A stretch of DNA of 64,000 bases, taken from positions 434,001 through 498,000 of the forward strand of contig WHUZ01000032.1 in NCBI GenBank assembly GCA_015179045.1, written 5' to 3'. The position numbers and the translations under genes are program-made. Source of the DNA: Kalaharituber pfeilii (lineage: Eukaryota; Ascomycota; Pezizomycetes; Pezizales; Pezizaceae). Shown here piece by piece: positions 24,401 to 36,516 of the stretch (the first letter of the stretch is position 1; each line of letters starts with the position of its first letter). The notes below the pieces were generated by a model, which searched no databases, had not been told where the DNA came from, and worked only from the letters and a program-made list of their open reading frames with translations.

Positions 24401-26250
24401 TAGGGCTGCTAATCATTTCCAAACCTATAAGAAAATAGTAATGTACATAATACGTCACTATGGCTCGACAATCGATCTCCTCTTTGTCTAGGCAACAGCA
24501 GAGTTAAACTTACGTCGTTTTCATGAAGTACCTAACTGCTGCATTGTTGATCGACAGCTGATTCTCGCTTGAACAAGGAGTCCTTTGTCGAGTGAGTGTT
24601 TTCAGAGGTATTTGTACAAATATCACTTTCCAGGTAGCAAATGAGCTAAATCCTTATGAGGTTTGTTGGGCTGGTTTGAGTTGGCGGTAGCCGCCGCAAG
24701 TTGTATGGTTTGTATGGGGATCATGAGGGCTCGGCAATGGGAAGAGGCATCAGCAAGTGATTGGTGAGCGACTTGCTGAATGAAGAGGTGTATAGAGTCG
24801 GCTGGAGGTGGGAGCAGGTGGGCATAGAAATTCCTTGAATTGCTGGACCTGCTTTTCGTGGACGTGGCACAACAGCATGCGTTGCATCATTACTGGGCAC
24901 AAAATGCATCAAGTGACTGATCAGGGTATCACGCTGTGAGTATTGATGCCTAAACCGTGGAGTGCCAACCAGACTATGGACAGAAGTACGAGTACTTAGC
25001 GAAGCGCATTTGGTAGTCTGGTTGGCACACGCATTTGGGTGAACTCTGAGAACCGGTGGATGCACTAGAGAGTGACTTTTCACAAGGCTCTGGCAAGTGG
25101 CCGTGGGCAATGCAACAAGGTATTGTTCTCCTACTTTCTGTCCTGTCCTCCTTAGCCCCTTGGCACGCAGCCACACCATATCCTGAGGGGTACAGTACGA
25201 GTACTCACACGGCGCCACTTGAATGCGGGGTGCTTGTGGGTGCGAAGCTTGTTTGGCTTTGGTCTTATCATACAACTTGGTGGACGCGAAACCAGTGGGT
25301 GCGCATGCGTGACTAGGTGTGCATTAGTCACGAGACCTCTTCAAGTATGGCTAGTTAGTAGTCCGTATATTTCACGTTGCACTTCCCCATTGCGTTCATA
25401 GGACGCATGATAATTCCATGAGACATACGGAGTATGCTCTCTAAAATCCGCTTGTCGCCGACGATACTTGTTATGCTGTGTATCACAGAGAACGCATATA
25501 AAGGTGCTTTTGTACTAGCAGCGAACCAGACCACTTAGTCCCTTATGCAGCGCCTTCTGTTGAGCCTGCCAGGTGTCCCTCAGAGTGTGCGGACAGCGGA
25601 AAGAGCAGAATACGGGGACCAAAAAGAGCCAAGGAAGTAGCTCAGGGCGCTGTTGTAGTATTGGACGCCCTGGGAATCTAGGACGGCGGCTCATCGTAGC
25701 CTGGATTGGCGCAGCCATATTGCGTCTTCCGTTCCGCGTTCAGAGCGTCCCAGAATCTCATTCCAGTTGCCTATGATAAGCACTCTTGTACTCTACACTG
25801 GAGGGCAAGCCAAGTCAAGGCGTGAGACTAGAGTTAGCAGAGCAGAGTTACCTAGAGTACTTGTAGGTGCTTCACCCTGCTTAACAAGCAGAGCCGTGAA
25901 CGAATGGCAGCTACTTAGCTTCTGCACTTACACTTCTGCAAGTGATACAGTACTCACATACACACAGGAAGTTTGGCAGCTGCCTCTCTCAACACGTCGC
26001 TGTGCGCAGCTGGGTTTTTCTGCGAACTCCAGTCGGCCGTCATCGCCCCGTACCCCCCCCGTACCCCCCCCCCCCCCCCCCACGTACAACCAGCTTCGCT
26101 TGTACTCCGTACTAAGACGGGCACGAGCGTACAACTGCCCCAGATCCCAAAGCGTCACAATATCAAGTTAAAGCTCCCTGTATACAGGCCTCTCTTACCT
26201 TACGTATAGGTATCGCAGCCGAGCACAAAATACCTATCGATAACGGTAGC
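21490..26250. other. Divergent spacer between the GPCR and UCH genes
   Basis: 4.8 kb with no recognisable gene on either strand. Features are a T-run/T-run/C-run block at about 22304-22348, a possible 76-bp inverted-end element at 25359-25434, and C-runs at about 26053-26081 next to the UCH promoter. The longest frames (154 and 184 codons) begin at TTG or lack any family signature. Confidence 0.5.
25359..25434. repeat. Possible short inverted-end element (TACTCCGTAT-type ends)
   Basis: TAGTCCGTAT at 25359-25368 faces ATACGGAGTA at 25425-25434, a 10-bp inverted repeat with one mismatch around 56 bp. A lone TACTCCGTACT occurs at about 26103. Too short to be sure. Confidence 0.3.
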
Positions 26251-27347
26251 ATGTCCGCGTCCGATAACACCGCAGCCACGAATCCTCCGCCTGCGAAGGG
26301 TAGAAAGGCATTCATACCCCTCGAGTACGTGTTCCAATCCCCAATTAATGTCACCCCTCCTCTCATCTTTACGCCCACCCCCACCGGGGCCTGTTCATTA
26401 TAGCATCAAGCCACATATGTTCCCATTAGCCTCCTGCAATATTTGTCCACAAGGCTCTTTATTTCCACTTTGGTTTCTCTACCCGAGATCGAACCCCAAA
26501 TTTACCTGCGGCTGCTCGATGCAAAAAGCATGCTAACGCGCTCCCAGATGCAACCCAGAGGTAATGACCGCATTGGTCCAAAAACTGGGAGTTTCAACCA
26601 ATCTTGCTTTTCATGATGTATACTCTATCGATGAGCCAGAGCTTCTCAGCTTTGTGCCCCGCCCAGCATACGCGTTGCTTCTCGTATTCCCAGTGACAGA
26701 GAAGTACGAGAAGGACAAGCGGGCCGAGGAGGCAAATCGATCTCCTTACACGGGCCGTGGGGATGGCGAAGATGTAATCTGGTTTAAACAGACGATCAAG
26801 AACGCTTGCGGGATGTTTGGAGTGTTACATGGAGTGTGCAATGGTGCGGCAAGGAGTTTCATCAGTATGTCCCTCTCTATTTTTATATCTATAATATAAA
26901 ATCAACAAACAAAAACAAAAGCATCGAAACATTCTCATTCTGAATATAACTCTAATCCCTTTTTCCTACTTAGGACCTGGCTCCGACCTTGATAATCTGC
27001 TCCAAGAAGCCATTCCGCTATTGCCTGATGCTCGGGCGGAGTTAATTGAGTCTAGCTCTGCTCTTGAGTCAGCCCATCAATCTGCCGCCAATGAAGGCAG
27101 CTCCTCAGTTCCTGATGCCGAAGTCGATGTTGACCTCCACTATATTTGCTTTGTCAAGTCAACTACCAATAACCATCTCTATGAGTTGGATGGCAGCCGG
27201 AAAGGGCCGTATGACAGAGGTGATCTCGGACCCGATGATGATGTGCTGAGTGAAAGGGCACTAAATGTAATCCGGGCTTTCATTGACCGGGAGGAAGGCG
27301 GAAACCTAAACTTTAGCTTGGTAGCACTCGCTCCGAGTCTTGACTGA
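26251..27347 (+). CDS. Ubiquitin carboxyl-terminal hydrolase, UCH family (peptidase C12)
   Basis: Three exons, 26251-26324, 26548-26864 and 26974-27347, give 254 residues, close to yeast Yuh1 and human UCHL3. The catalytic set is complete: oxyanion Gln106 and nucleophile Cys112 in WFKQTIKNACGMFGVLHG, His186 in DVDLHYICFV and Asp203 in LYELDGSRKGP. The N-terminus has the family phrase FIPLECNPEVMTALVQKLG, created exactly by joining exons 1 and 2. UCH enzymes cut small adducts from the ubiquitin C-terminus and process ubiquitin or Rub1/Nedd8 precursors. The first intron (223 bp) is long for this locus. It is convergent with RPN1. Confidence 0.95.
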
Positions 27348-30120
27348 ACATGGCACAGTAAAATGATATGATTCGCGCCAGAATTTTGCTTTATGCAGGT
27401 TCATTGATTGCCACTTGGAATTATATTGCGTTAGGCCCTTTCATCGAATCTGCATTTCCTACTTTGTCTATATATTAGCTTCACAACAAAATAGCAGTTC
27501 ATAGGTGATGCCGATCTTCTTGAGTGCGTTTGCTAGTTGAGATCATCCACCATCGAACACCAGCTGGCTTTTTTTCCTTGTTTAAGTGGGCTTATTCATG
27601 TTCAAGGGTTGTTTTGAATCAGAACACAGACTGGCCCCCGATGTCTCGTGTCTGGCTGCTTCCAATCTTAGCTACAAGACTGGGTTGTGGCACCTACTCT
27701 CATATGTTGGGGCTATGCTCCCCTACCTTACGTCGCCCAACGCCTTGTGCAATACTGCAAAAATATGCAACTCCCAAACCTAATTCCTGGATGCGATTTG
27801 GATTGAGACTTTGAATTAAGGACCAGCAAAAACGTATGAAGAACACTGTTCTATCCAACCGAACGCCAGAGGCCTTATCATTCAGATTGCCAATAAACAA
27901 CCTAAACCTCCATTCAATAACAGTCCCCAGTTTCCCCTGTCACAATGTTGTATCAGCTCTTCCGTAAGGAGCTCCCCACGAGCAAGGAGTGAACCCTCTC
28001 CCGCAAAACCGTTCACCAACATTTAACTACCCTCAGTCACATCCTCTAGCAAAACGTTCTTTTTAGAACTCTCGGATTTCTTGTGCAAGGTCGCAATTAG
28101 CACTATCCAACTGCCGATCATGCTGTGAACTCAATCGAACTCATTAGTTATTCCTTTTCTGTGCCCCTTGTTCTCAAATCTCAGTTCCACCACACCTTTC
28201 TTTGAACTTGTATAGCTGTAATCTCATTTGCGTGATATATGTTAGTCTGATGAAAGGTTTCGATAAGCTTTTCATAACCCGGCTTTATCTTGCGGAACAA
28301 AGTATCTCGGGCTAACATCATTTCTCCAACAGGGAAGACAATCAAAGCCAATGTTGGGCGTTTACATTTTATCGGTGTCAGCTTGTGCCTATGTTACTTC
28401 GTTAGTCATAAGTCGTAGGCAAACATGTTATCGTCAGTGAACACTTGGAGCTTGCTTACATGTGGAGTCGAAGCCACCGAAACCAAAGTATATTGTGTCT
28501 GTTGGGTCTGTGCTCGCTTAAATTTATTACATGAGACATCTCATATCAAATTGGATGTTTACCGACTCATCTTCCCATCTTGTTCCTTTTGTACCCCAAC
28601 AGGGAAATCGCTTCTTCCTCTTCTGGGCAGTTTCATGCCAAGAATCTGTACATTCTGCCAAGACCTCCCCAATTTGAGAACATAGGTTACAGCAAGTAAG
28701 CTTAAGGTCGTCCCTGTCACCCTGTGAGGGTGCCTTGTGACTTACAATAAGAGCTTTAATTCATACCTCTACTCCAGTCAGCTTCAGGCCTTTTACATGT
28801 GTACCACATCGGTGTCACATCTAGTTGTAACGTTTGGAGAAACGTTACATAATACTTGGTTGCTGACACAAACACACACAAAAAAAAAAAGCATCAGAGG
28901 ACGGGTACAGAGCGAGAAACATCTATTTCTTTTCTACTTTTGCTTGCGTTGCGTTATGCATATGTATCACCCCCACTTACGGCAACGCATAGGGAGGAAA
29001 GTGCAGAAAGACTTTTTTTGCAATGGCAGCACCCACAATACCCATGCATTTATTCGTAGCACTAGACAAGTAGGGGCAAGTGGTGATCACCGAGACACCA
29101 CCCGCGACCCACGGCCTCGGGCCCTTTTTACTACCAAGGCTAATCTCAAGCCCAAGCGTTCTGAAGTTCACTCACGCCCCGCACCGCCATTGCCAATGAA
29201 AAACGTACCCGCTTGTCCCTTGCCTAACGAACGAAAAAACGCCATTTCCGTTGGCTGTTTACCCGCTCACCGATTCTGGACAAGAGCGACTTAGAGTGGC
29301 AGTTTGCCCGTGCGCTTGTTCGTTTGGTATCATTGCGTTGGGTCGTAATGGACGGCTGCGGCACCTTGGTGGTGACGGCGGAGATAAATCAGATCATGCA
29401 CAAGCGTGGGAACGGGGACGAGCCCTACAGGCTGGGTGATGATGATTGGGGTCAGTGATGGCAGTGGGACCCTTAGAAAAACAGCCCCCATAAGAACCCC
29501 ACGCTTCACTCTATATACGTACCCGGTGGACCGAATGGCGGCGTTGGGGTACCAAGCTCCGTGGGATGGTACAACTTGATACTTGGGCCCCCCACGAAAT
29601 ATTGCACACTTCGAGAGATGATCTATTGTTGGTCCAGGGCAAATCGCTTCACTGGATTGGCCATTACAACAGGGTGGACGCCCCACCCAGTATGCAACGT
29701 GCAATAATTCAAGGGAGACCTGAGTATGCTATGAAACAACCAGTGTAACTTATACTGCAAATTGTCTGAGCTCAGCATTCGATTCTCTTAAACATGCACT
29801 ATCTGCAAATCGAGGTGTCCTCTATTTACGCAGGCAAGTAATGAACGGGAAGTTAAACGTTCGGACCGAAAACAAGAAGAAGCAAACGAACGGGGCGGCA
29901 AGTACGTTTCACAAAGCTGGTCCAAAATTATAAAATCTCAAAACAGTAAGGAGGAGGCCGATCTCAAGTGTTGTAAGAGGATTTCTTTCCCCTATTCTGG
30001 GGTGGGAAGCGGGTGGCCATTACTCTTCCATTTCCAATTTCCAACAAAACCCATTGATGATGTATTTATTTGTCTCTATGAGATTAATAACACATTGCAC
30101 CATAAATTCCAACCTCACTT
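27348..30120. other. Convergent spacer between UCH and RPN1
   Basis: 2.8 kb between two convergent stops. Only short frames with no family resemblance are present, several beginning at non-ATG codons. The plus-strand run of A at about 28879-28890 is the only simple tract noted. I see no gene, RNA gene or repeat. Confidence 0.5.
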
Positions 30121-33100
30121 CTAATCCGTCTGCCAATTTGGGTTCTGAAAGACCTGTTAGCTTCATGGTCTTATCACATGGCACGGGTTACTATTTACCT
30201 TCTTCAGAATAGCAATACCCTCTAGATTGTGAGTTAAGCTAACATACTCCTCGTTTTCTAATTCTGCTCTCTCTCCATACGCTAGCAGTACGGGGGTGCT
30301 TTGGGTTTGCCATCCTGTAATCGTTTTCGGTCGTCCTGCCTGCCCAACAACGTCCACGGCCTGTCCAACACGCACATTTACGGGCAATGGCTTGAGATTC
30401 TCATCAAGGGTCATTAAGAACCGAGGGTGCATGGCGGGAACAAGGAAATAAAGAAGATAATGGGAATTTTCCAAAATAACTATAGCACCTATTAGCAATG
30501 CAAGTGGCTCTAGAAAGAAGGCCAAATGGGAACTCACATGATTTTGCATCAATAGAAGATATTAAGACAGTAAGAAGGCCTGCCACTGCAACCTTGGACA
30601 AGACCTGCCGGTCAGAATGGAATGGATTGACAGAAAGCGTTCCCTTCCCCATATGCAATAAACCCTACTCAGATTGATTAGCTATTTACCGGTTGACGCA
30701 TAAGGTAGTAATATACTCGCCTGAGCGATTCTGACCATGAATACGGAATTCATGTCTCTGTGGTAATAGCTGGCGAGTTGTCGCAGTAGCTGAGCCAGTC
30801 TTGCATTGTTTGTACCTGCACCAACCAGTCCCATTGCAAGGATGGCATTCATGGCAACGTCAATATCGTTATCATGGGAGTATCTTGACAAAGTATCATA
30901 GACCTTCATCTGTGGATTAGATGCGCTCAGCAAGCCCATAGCCAGAGGAACTGTCTTTCGGATCACAGGTTCTCCATAGTGCATTAAATGTCCAAACTGT
31001 CTTAGAGCCATCTCGGAACCGATATCTTCGCCCATAGCAATGAGAGCAAGGCCCAACACAGCATAAGATTGATATAGATCGATCCCTTCTTTGCCTTCCT
31101 CCACTTCCAGATGGTCATGGCAAAGTTGCAACATGCTCTGGAATTTTAGGACATTTCCTGTGCCTGCATATGCACATGCATCAACCAGAACGGCAGTATG
31201 TTTGGCGATGGGGTGGTCAATTGCTTTCAGCGTTTCCAGTGTTGTATCCGCCTCCTCTTGCCTACCAACAAACAATAAAGCCAATCCAAGAGCGAGGAAT
31301 CGGCTCCATTTATCCTTAAGCTGGGCTTCTTCATTTGCTTCCACCCTTTCCATAAAGACCTGTAATATCGCCAAACTAATATCGCCGTTACTTGAGCCAA
31401 CAAAGCATAGGCCAAGTGAGAGCGCAGCCATGGCGGAGAGCTCCATCTGTAGGGATGTATCGCTAACAATGGGAAGTAAGAGGTCCATCACATCTGCTCT
31501 GAGTGACCCTGCATATGCCAAACCCAAGCTGCAAAATAATATGTTAGTAATTGGCTTGCGATTTGCAACTGAAGGACTTACCCCATTACCGCGCACTTCC
31601 TGATATTAGGATTTTCATTCTCCATGGAGATAGAGTCGCAAAGAAGAGCCATTGCAGGGTCAGAGTCACTTCGTACACCGGAGTTTAAGAGGCCAATAGC
31701 CAAGGAAGCCCCGGCCTGGAAATATCAGTCAGCTAACTCGACGTGTTATAATTGGATTTGTTGATATACCTTGATCTGAGGGTCGTCGGCATACAAATAT
31801 TTATCGACGGCCTGTAAGCCAGGTTCAACGTTCCATTGCATAAGCATACCAATAGAGGCTGTAGCTGAAATCATGCCTACATTTACATATCAGCAACAAT
31901 CAATTATATAATAGGAGATGCAGGAGCCTACCTTGGTCTTTATTTTTGAATACCCAAGACTTGCTCTCGTCATCAACTAACATTAATGTATCTTTGCAAA
32001 ATCCAGCATTAACAAAGGCATTAACAAAAGTGGATGCAAGATTATGTCTTGCAGAGTCCATGTTTCCACTGCCTGGACCCGTCCGAGCATTCTCCAGATA
32101 TGACTTGTAAATATCATCTGGTGTCTTAGGCTCAAGAATATTGAGCTCTTTGCCCAAGGCAAGAAAATGATCAGACAGGTGAGAATTTGATAAACACTCC
32201 AGGATCTCTCCATCATCGGAATCCAAACAGATGTGCTGTCGTGCAACCAAAAAGGATAATTGCTTCCTCATGGACCTATCATCACCTGCTGCTTCAAAAT
32301 CTTCGTCTATTAAGTCAAGGTCATGAAGCCGTATTGCAAGTGTCATCGCCTGTGTAAGTTTATTATACTGTCTATATATACTGTGTGCTGTCCGCAAGAA
32401 TGCAACATCTTCTGGAGGTGCCAAAAGGTTGACCATGCTAAAGAATATCAGCGAATGAAAGATGTAGGTGTGAAGCAAATATTACCTAACCATATACAGA
32501 CATACTCTCTGGTATGTGTTTTCGTCCAAGAATGGTGGAATTTGCTCGATTATCTCCAGTTCACTCAATAGATCCACAGCATCTGCTTCGGCATTGTGGG
32601 ATAGGAAGAACGGAATCAAGGACAAGGCGAGGTCCTTCAAATCTGTAACATCTTCATCTTTCTCAGAGCGCTTCTCATATTCCATACCAATTTCGAGGGC
32701 GAGGTGCCTGACATATTCGTGACCCCACCCTCCAAGGTCTGGTGACGGCGCAAGTAACCGATACTTGAGTGAGTCTGTTCGCCCTTCATCTGCGTATGTC
32801 ATCCCAAGAACCGATAGCACATCCGCTAAGGCAAACTATTGATACTCATGCGTTAGCAGAACTTTAGGTAACTTTTTTAATTGGAAACTAAAAATGATTC
32901 GCACCTTTTCATCACCAGCAGGCCACTTGTCATACAGTTCGGTAAGGGAGGGGTAATGAGGTCGCAAAAATTTCAATGGTTTCGGTACGGCTGTCATGGA
33001 CGATGTCGACGTTCTTATGAAATTCTTGATCGCTGCTAGAGCAGGCTTATACAATTCTGCATTGTTTTCCTTTGAGCAGGGAGAAGTAGTTTAGTCTGAG

Positions 33101-33417
33101 CATTGGCTGAAGGACAAGGACGATATTCCAACCCACCTTTAACCTCTCTACCAGCATCTCCAGCTCCGACTTGAGTTGCTGGTCTTCCTCCGATAGCTCT
33201 TCTACATCACGATGTATCAGCTCAATTCAAGAGTTCCGTCATCTCCTCCATGATTGCACTGCTGTCACGAACCTTCCTGTGGCTTATCGTCCTTCTTGCC
33301 CTTTGTATCCTTTGTGGCCACATCTTTCTTGCCATCTACCTGCTTTCCTTGAGCATCTGTAGCCTTTCCCTTCCCCTTGTCGAGGCTATCAGTAGCCTTC
33401 TCCTTTTCACTGGGCAT
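30121..33417 (-). CDS. RPN1: 26S proteasome regulatory subunit RPN1 (PSMD2/Mts4)
   Basis: Eleven exons on the minus strand give 906 residues: 33273-33417, 33137-33201, 32905-33069, 32486-32835, 31932-32437, 31770-31876, 31582-31715, 30721-31528, 30538-30664, 30199-30488 and 30121-30144. The N-terminus is Lys/Asp/Glu-rich, then [20 protein letters not shown] and [21 protein letters not shown] toroid of proteasome/cyclosome repeats follows ([45 protein letters not shown]). The C-terminus has [14 protein letters not shown] and [23 protein letters not shown]1 is the base scaffold that docks ubiquitin receptors and Ubp6. Intron 8 has a GC donor (CAG|GCGAGT) and the last exon codes seven residues. 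Convergent with UCH, divergent from the glycosyltransferase gene. Confidence 0.95.
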
Positions 33418-33827
33418 CCTGAGCTTGTTCGGGAATCACAGAGCTCGATTTTGTGCGGAGGTGTACGGAAAGTTGAGGTTGCTGGTGGGGTGGTGGGGTG
33501 GTGGGGTTATCGAGGGATGTGGCTTTCAGATGGGTGAGGATGTAGTGGGCGTGCATCGCTGAGCAATGAAGCGCATGCTTATGTAAGCTTAATCGTCAAC
33601 GGGTGCACAATCATGGCTTATGATTGCAACACCAACTGGTCAACATCCTCAAGAACTGAAGGTGCCATTTCTCGAAATGTGGACGTGAATTTCGTGGCTC
33701 CAGGAGGGTTTCTCGGCACGGTGTACCCTTTCGATTTCACATCTTTATATCCATCAGGTACATCAGATACGCATGCCACTTGCTATCACACGACATTTAC
33801 TGAACGACGCCACGAAGCTAGGCATTC
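33418..33827. promoter_or_regulatory. Shared divergent promoter of RPN1 and the GT2-like gene
   Basis: Only 410 bp separate the two start codons, so the region must hold both promoters unless a leader intron extends them. A GTGGG/GGTGG-rich stretch lies at about 33480-33510. The yeast proteasome element GGTGGCAAA was not seen. Confidence 0.5.
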
Positions 33828-35825
33828 ATGGCCCCCGCATACGACGAGTTCGAAGAGAAGCACAGTCGGAGGAGGTCTCTATCAGACACCATTCGAGTGC
33901 TTCCCCGAATCCGTCGTAATCGTCGCACGATTGCCTGCATCACAGCCCTTTGTGTGTTTGTGATATACTATATCTCAGCAACATTAATAGCAGTTCATGA
34001 TTCACCTACCATTACAGAACCTACAATAGATGATACCGTTGTGGCACCTGGTTACCAATTTCATCCAATCCTTGGTTTTGACGATAAGTCGGGTGTTGAG
34101 GCAATCACAATAGAGTTTCCTGCTTTATACAACTCTCTACGCATTGCATCTGCTGCGGGCCTGCGATCATGGAATCAAAATGTGCTCTTTCTTGCAGCAA
34201 CAGTGGAATCTGCTACTGCGCTCGCCGTGACTGCGTGTGAAATGTCGAAGGCTGGTCGAGTGCAAGTCCATTTTGGGTTCTTGGGAGATTCAAGAATCTC
34301 TGCTGAAGAATTTCAGAATCTAAGTGGTGTCGGTGCAGATTCAGACTGCGAAATATCTTTTCATGATGGTACTGCAAAGGGACACCTTGAGGTTAATTTG
34401 CTGAAAAAGGCTGTTAAGCATGCTATATTCCACATGCATCCATATCTACACCCACAAGTGTTAGTACTGGACCCAAAACACGAAGAGCATGCGATGGTGA
34501 AATCCATGAGGGAAGCTGCGGAAAAAATTGGTACTCCCGTAATTGACATTCCAGCAAATGCTGCGGAAAACGTGCTATGGATGTCAAGATTGAGCAGTTC
34601 GAGCTTACGAGGTGGGATCTACTTGGCTACCTTTGGGTCTGGTTAAAGCTGATGTCGTCTTAAAATTGTAGCCTGGAACGTTCCCAAAATGGAGATTTTC
34701 ATCCGGGGTGACGAGCATCATGGCAACCTTGAACGACTACTTAGGTCACTTCAGGGAGCAAATTACTACGGGATAAAGCCTGTCCGTCTCACCATTGAGG
34801 TTGGCTACTATGCTCCTCTTCATCCCTTCACTCAGGAGTTCATTGAGAGATTCAACTGGCCATCACGTGACCGTGTGACGATAAGATACCCAATCGCTCC
34901 TCCTAAGACATATCCGATAGCAGAAGCTATACACCATGTCGAGAGTTTCTTCCCAGCCGATAAAGATACTAGTGTGCTTTTTTTGAATCCTAATGTTGAG
35001 CTTAGCCCATATTATTTCCATTGGTTACATTATGCCACATTGGAGTACATGTACTCTACGTATCTATATAACGATGTATCCTCGTTGTATGGAATATCGC
35101 TGATAAGCCCAAAAGCATTTATCAACGGGACGGAGCCTTTTGATCCTCGTCTACCGCAACCATCGCCATACTTCTATACAGTACCGAGCAGAGAAGCAGC
35201 GTTGTATTTCCCAGCACACTGGATGCAATTTTATGACTACTTCAAATGGCGAATAAGAGGAGTTTTAGCGGAAAACCATCTAGGAAAGGACCGAAACGGC
35301 CAGAATAAACAGCTAGAAAATAACCGGGATCCCGAACTGAACGAAGAATTGCGCGAGGATCGTGACGAACTCATCACGAACCCCAAAAGGAAACGCTCGA
35401 CTTCAGCTCGTTCCCCCATAGAACGCAACTTCACCATCCCCAAAGTGAATATATCCTCCGATTTCTCCTCTTCCTGGCTTTATTATTTTACCGAATACGC
35501 TACCCTCCGCGGTGCTTACATGCTCTACCCCAACTGTGGCACCTCTCCTGACATCAGTTCACTAGCAATAGTTCACTCAGAACGCCCTTCTCACACGCAT
35601 CTTACCAGCGGTCATACTTTGAATGTAGGACAGAATGAGCAAAAGTTAATACAATCTAATACTTTACTGGACGAAATACCAGGTTGGAAACTTTCTAGTT
35701 GGCTTGTGCACCCAATTAGAAACGTGGCTGGGGAGGAGGTGGATGAGAATACGCTTGATGTAGGTTCCTATGTTGTATGTCAAACTTACGGAAGGGACAA
35801 GCGCTCATGTAAACGTGATGGGTAG
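33828..35825 (+). CDS. Type II membrane glycosyltransferase, GT2-like (fungal)
   Basis: Two exons, 33828-34611 and 34672-35825, joined by a 60-bp intron, give 645 residues. An Arg-rich cytosolic head (residues 13-33) precedes one membrane anchor at about 34-56 (TIACITALCVFVIYYISA), the layout of a Golgi type II protein. The lumenal part contains MEIFIRGDEHHGNLERLLRS, RFNWPSRDRVTIRYP and SVLFLNPNVELSPYYFHWL, the last resembling the acceptor loop of fungal GT2-type enzymes. The position that carries an EDD or DxD acidic motif in many GT2 relatives reads NPN here, so metal-dependent catalysis is uncertain. A charged insert (about 480-520, NKQLENNRDPELNEELRED) looks disordered. NFT and NIS are possible N-glycosylation sites. 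Family assignment is by resemblance only. Confidence 0.75.
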
Positions 35826-36516
35826 ACCGATGCAACAAACTACAAGGCACAAATCTCGCATTACTGCCCCGAGGAGGAGAGTGATGATTTGCAGTCAGTG
35901 AAGGAATTACTCTGCAACACCCTTTAGCTGCACGCAAAAGAGGAATATTCTAGTTGAGGGTAACAATTATGGATCATTGTATACCCTAGATCCTTCTTTT
36001 TACTACCATATATTTCCATTTGAGTTTTGAATTTTGTTCAAAATTTCTCGCCGGAAATCATCGTCCAGACCACTAACGTTGGTCTTATCGTCCAACTAAA
36101 AATCGTGCCTACAACAAAAGGCTGAAGAATGTTTACGGAAAAAAAAGTATAAATTCCATTCCTCAGAAACCGGCTTGTTCGTTCGTGGGGGAAAAAAAAA
36201 TAAAAAGTAGTAAAGAAAATAAAAGATAGCATAGAGCACCACCATACTAATAGTAATCTTTCACATGAATTCGTAGAACCTACATCAGAAGCATATCATA
36301 TTGGAGATAAGAATCGAGAAATTAAAAAAAATCATTAACAAACTTTGAAAGTTCCTGAATATATGAATGCGTATGCCATTGAAATCTGATTAAATGAACC
36401 GATAAAAGAAAAAAAAAAAAAAAAAAGGGGGGGGGGGCAAATGGGTCGAAAGTAATCAAGTAAAAATCACTAGAACGAAAAACATTCCCGTATCTGCTAT
36501 AATCACCTTGAAGAAT
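35826..36516. other. Convergent spacer between GT2 and Mor2 genes
   Basis: 691 bp, AT-rich, holding both 3' ends. It contains a junction of about 18 A followed by 11 G at 36409-36437. No gene seen. Confidence 0.5.

Noticed and set aside
24721..25275. 184-codon minus-strand frame
   Set aside because: Opens with TTG, has no conserved motif and no supporting exons nearby.
26455..26550. tRNA-like GGGGTTCGATCTC box on the minus strand inside the UCH intron
   Set aside because: The T-arm and anticodon stem do not pair properly and no acceptor stem is visible.
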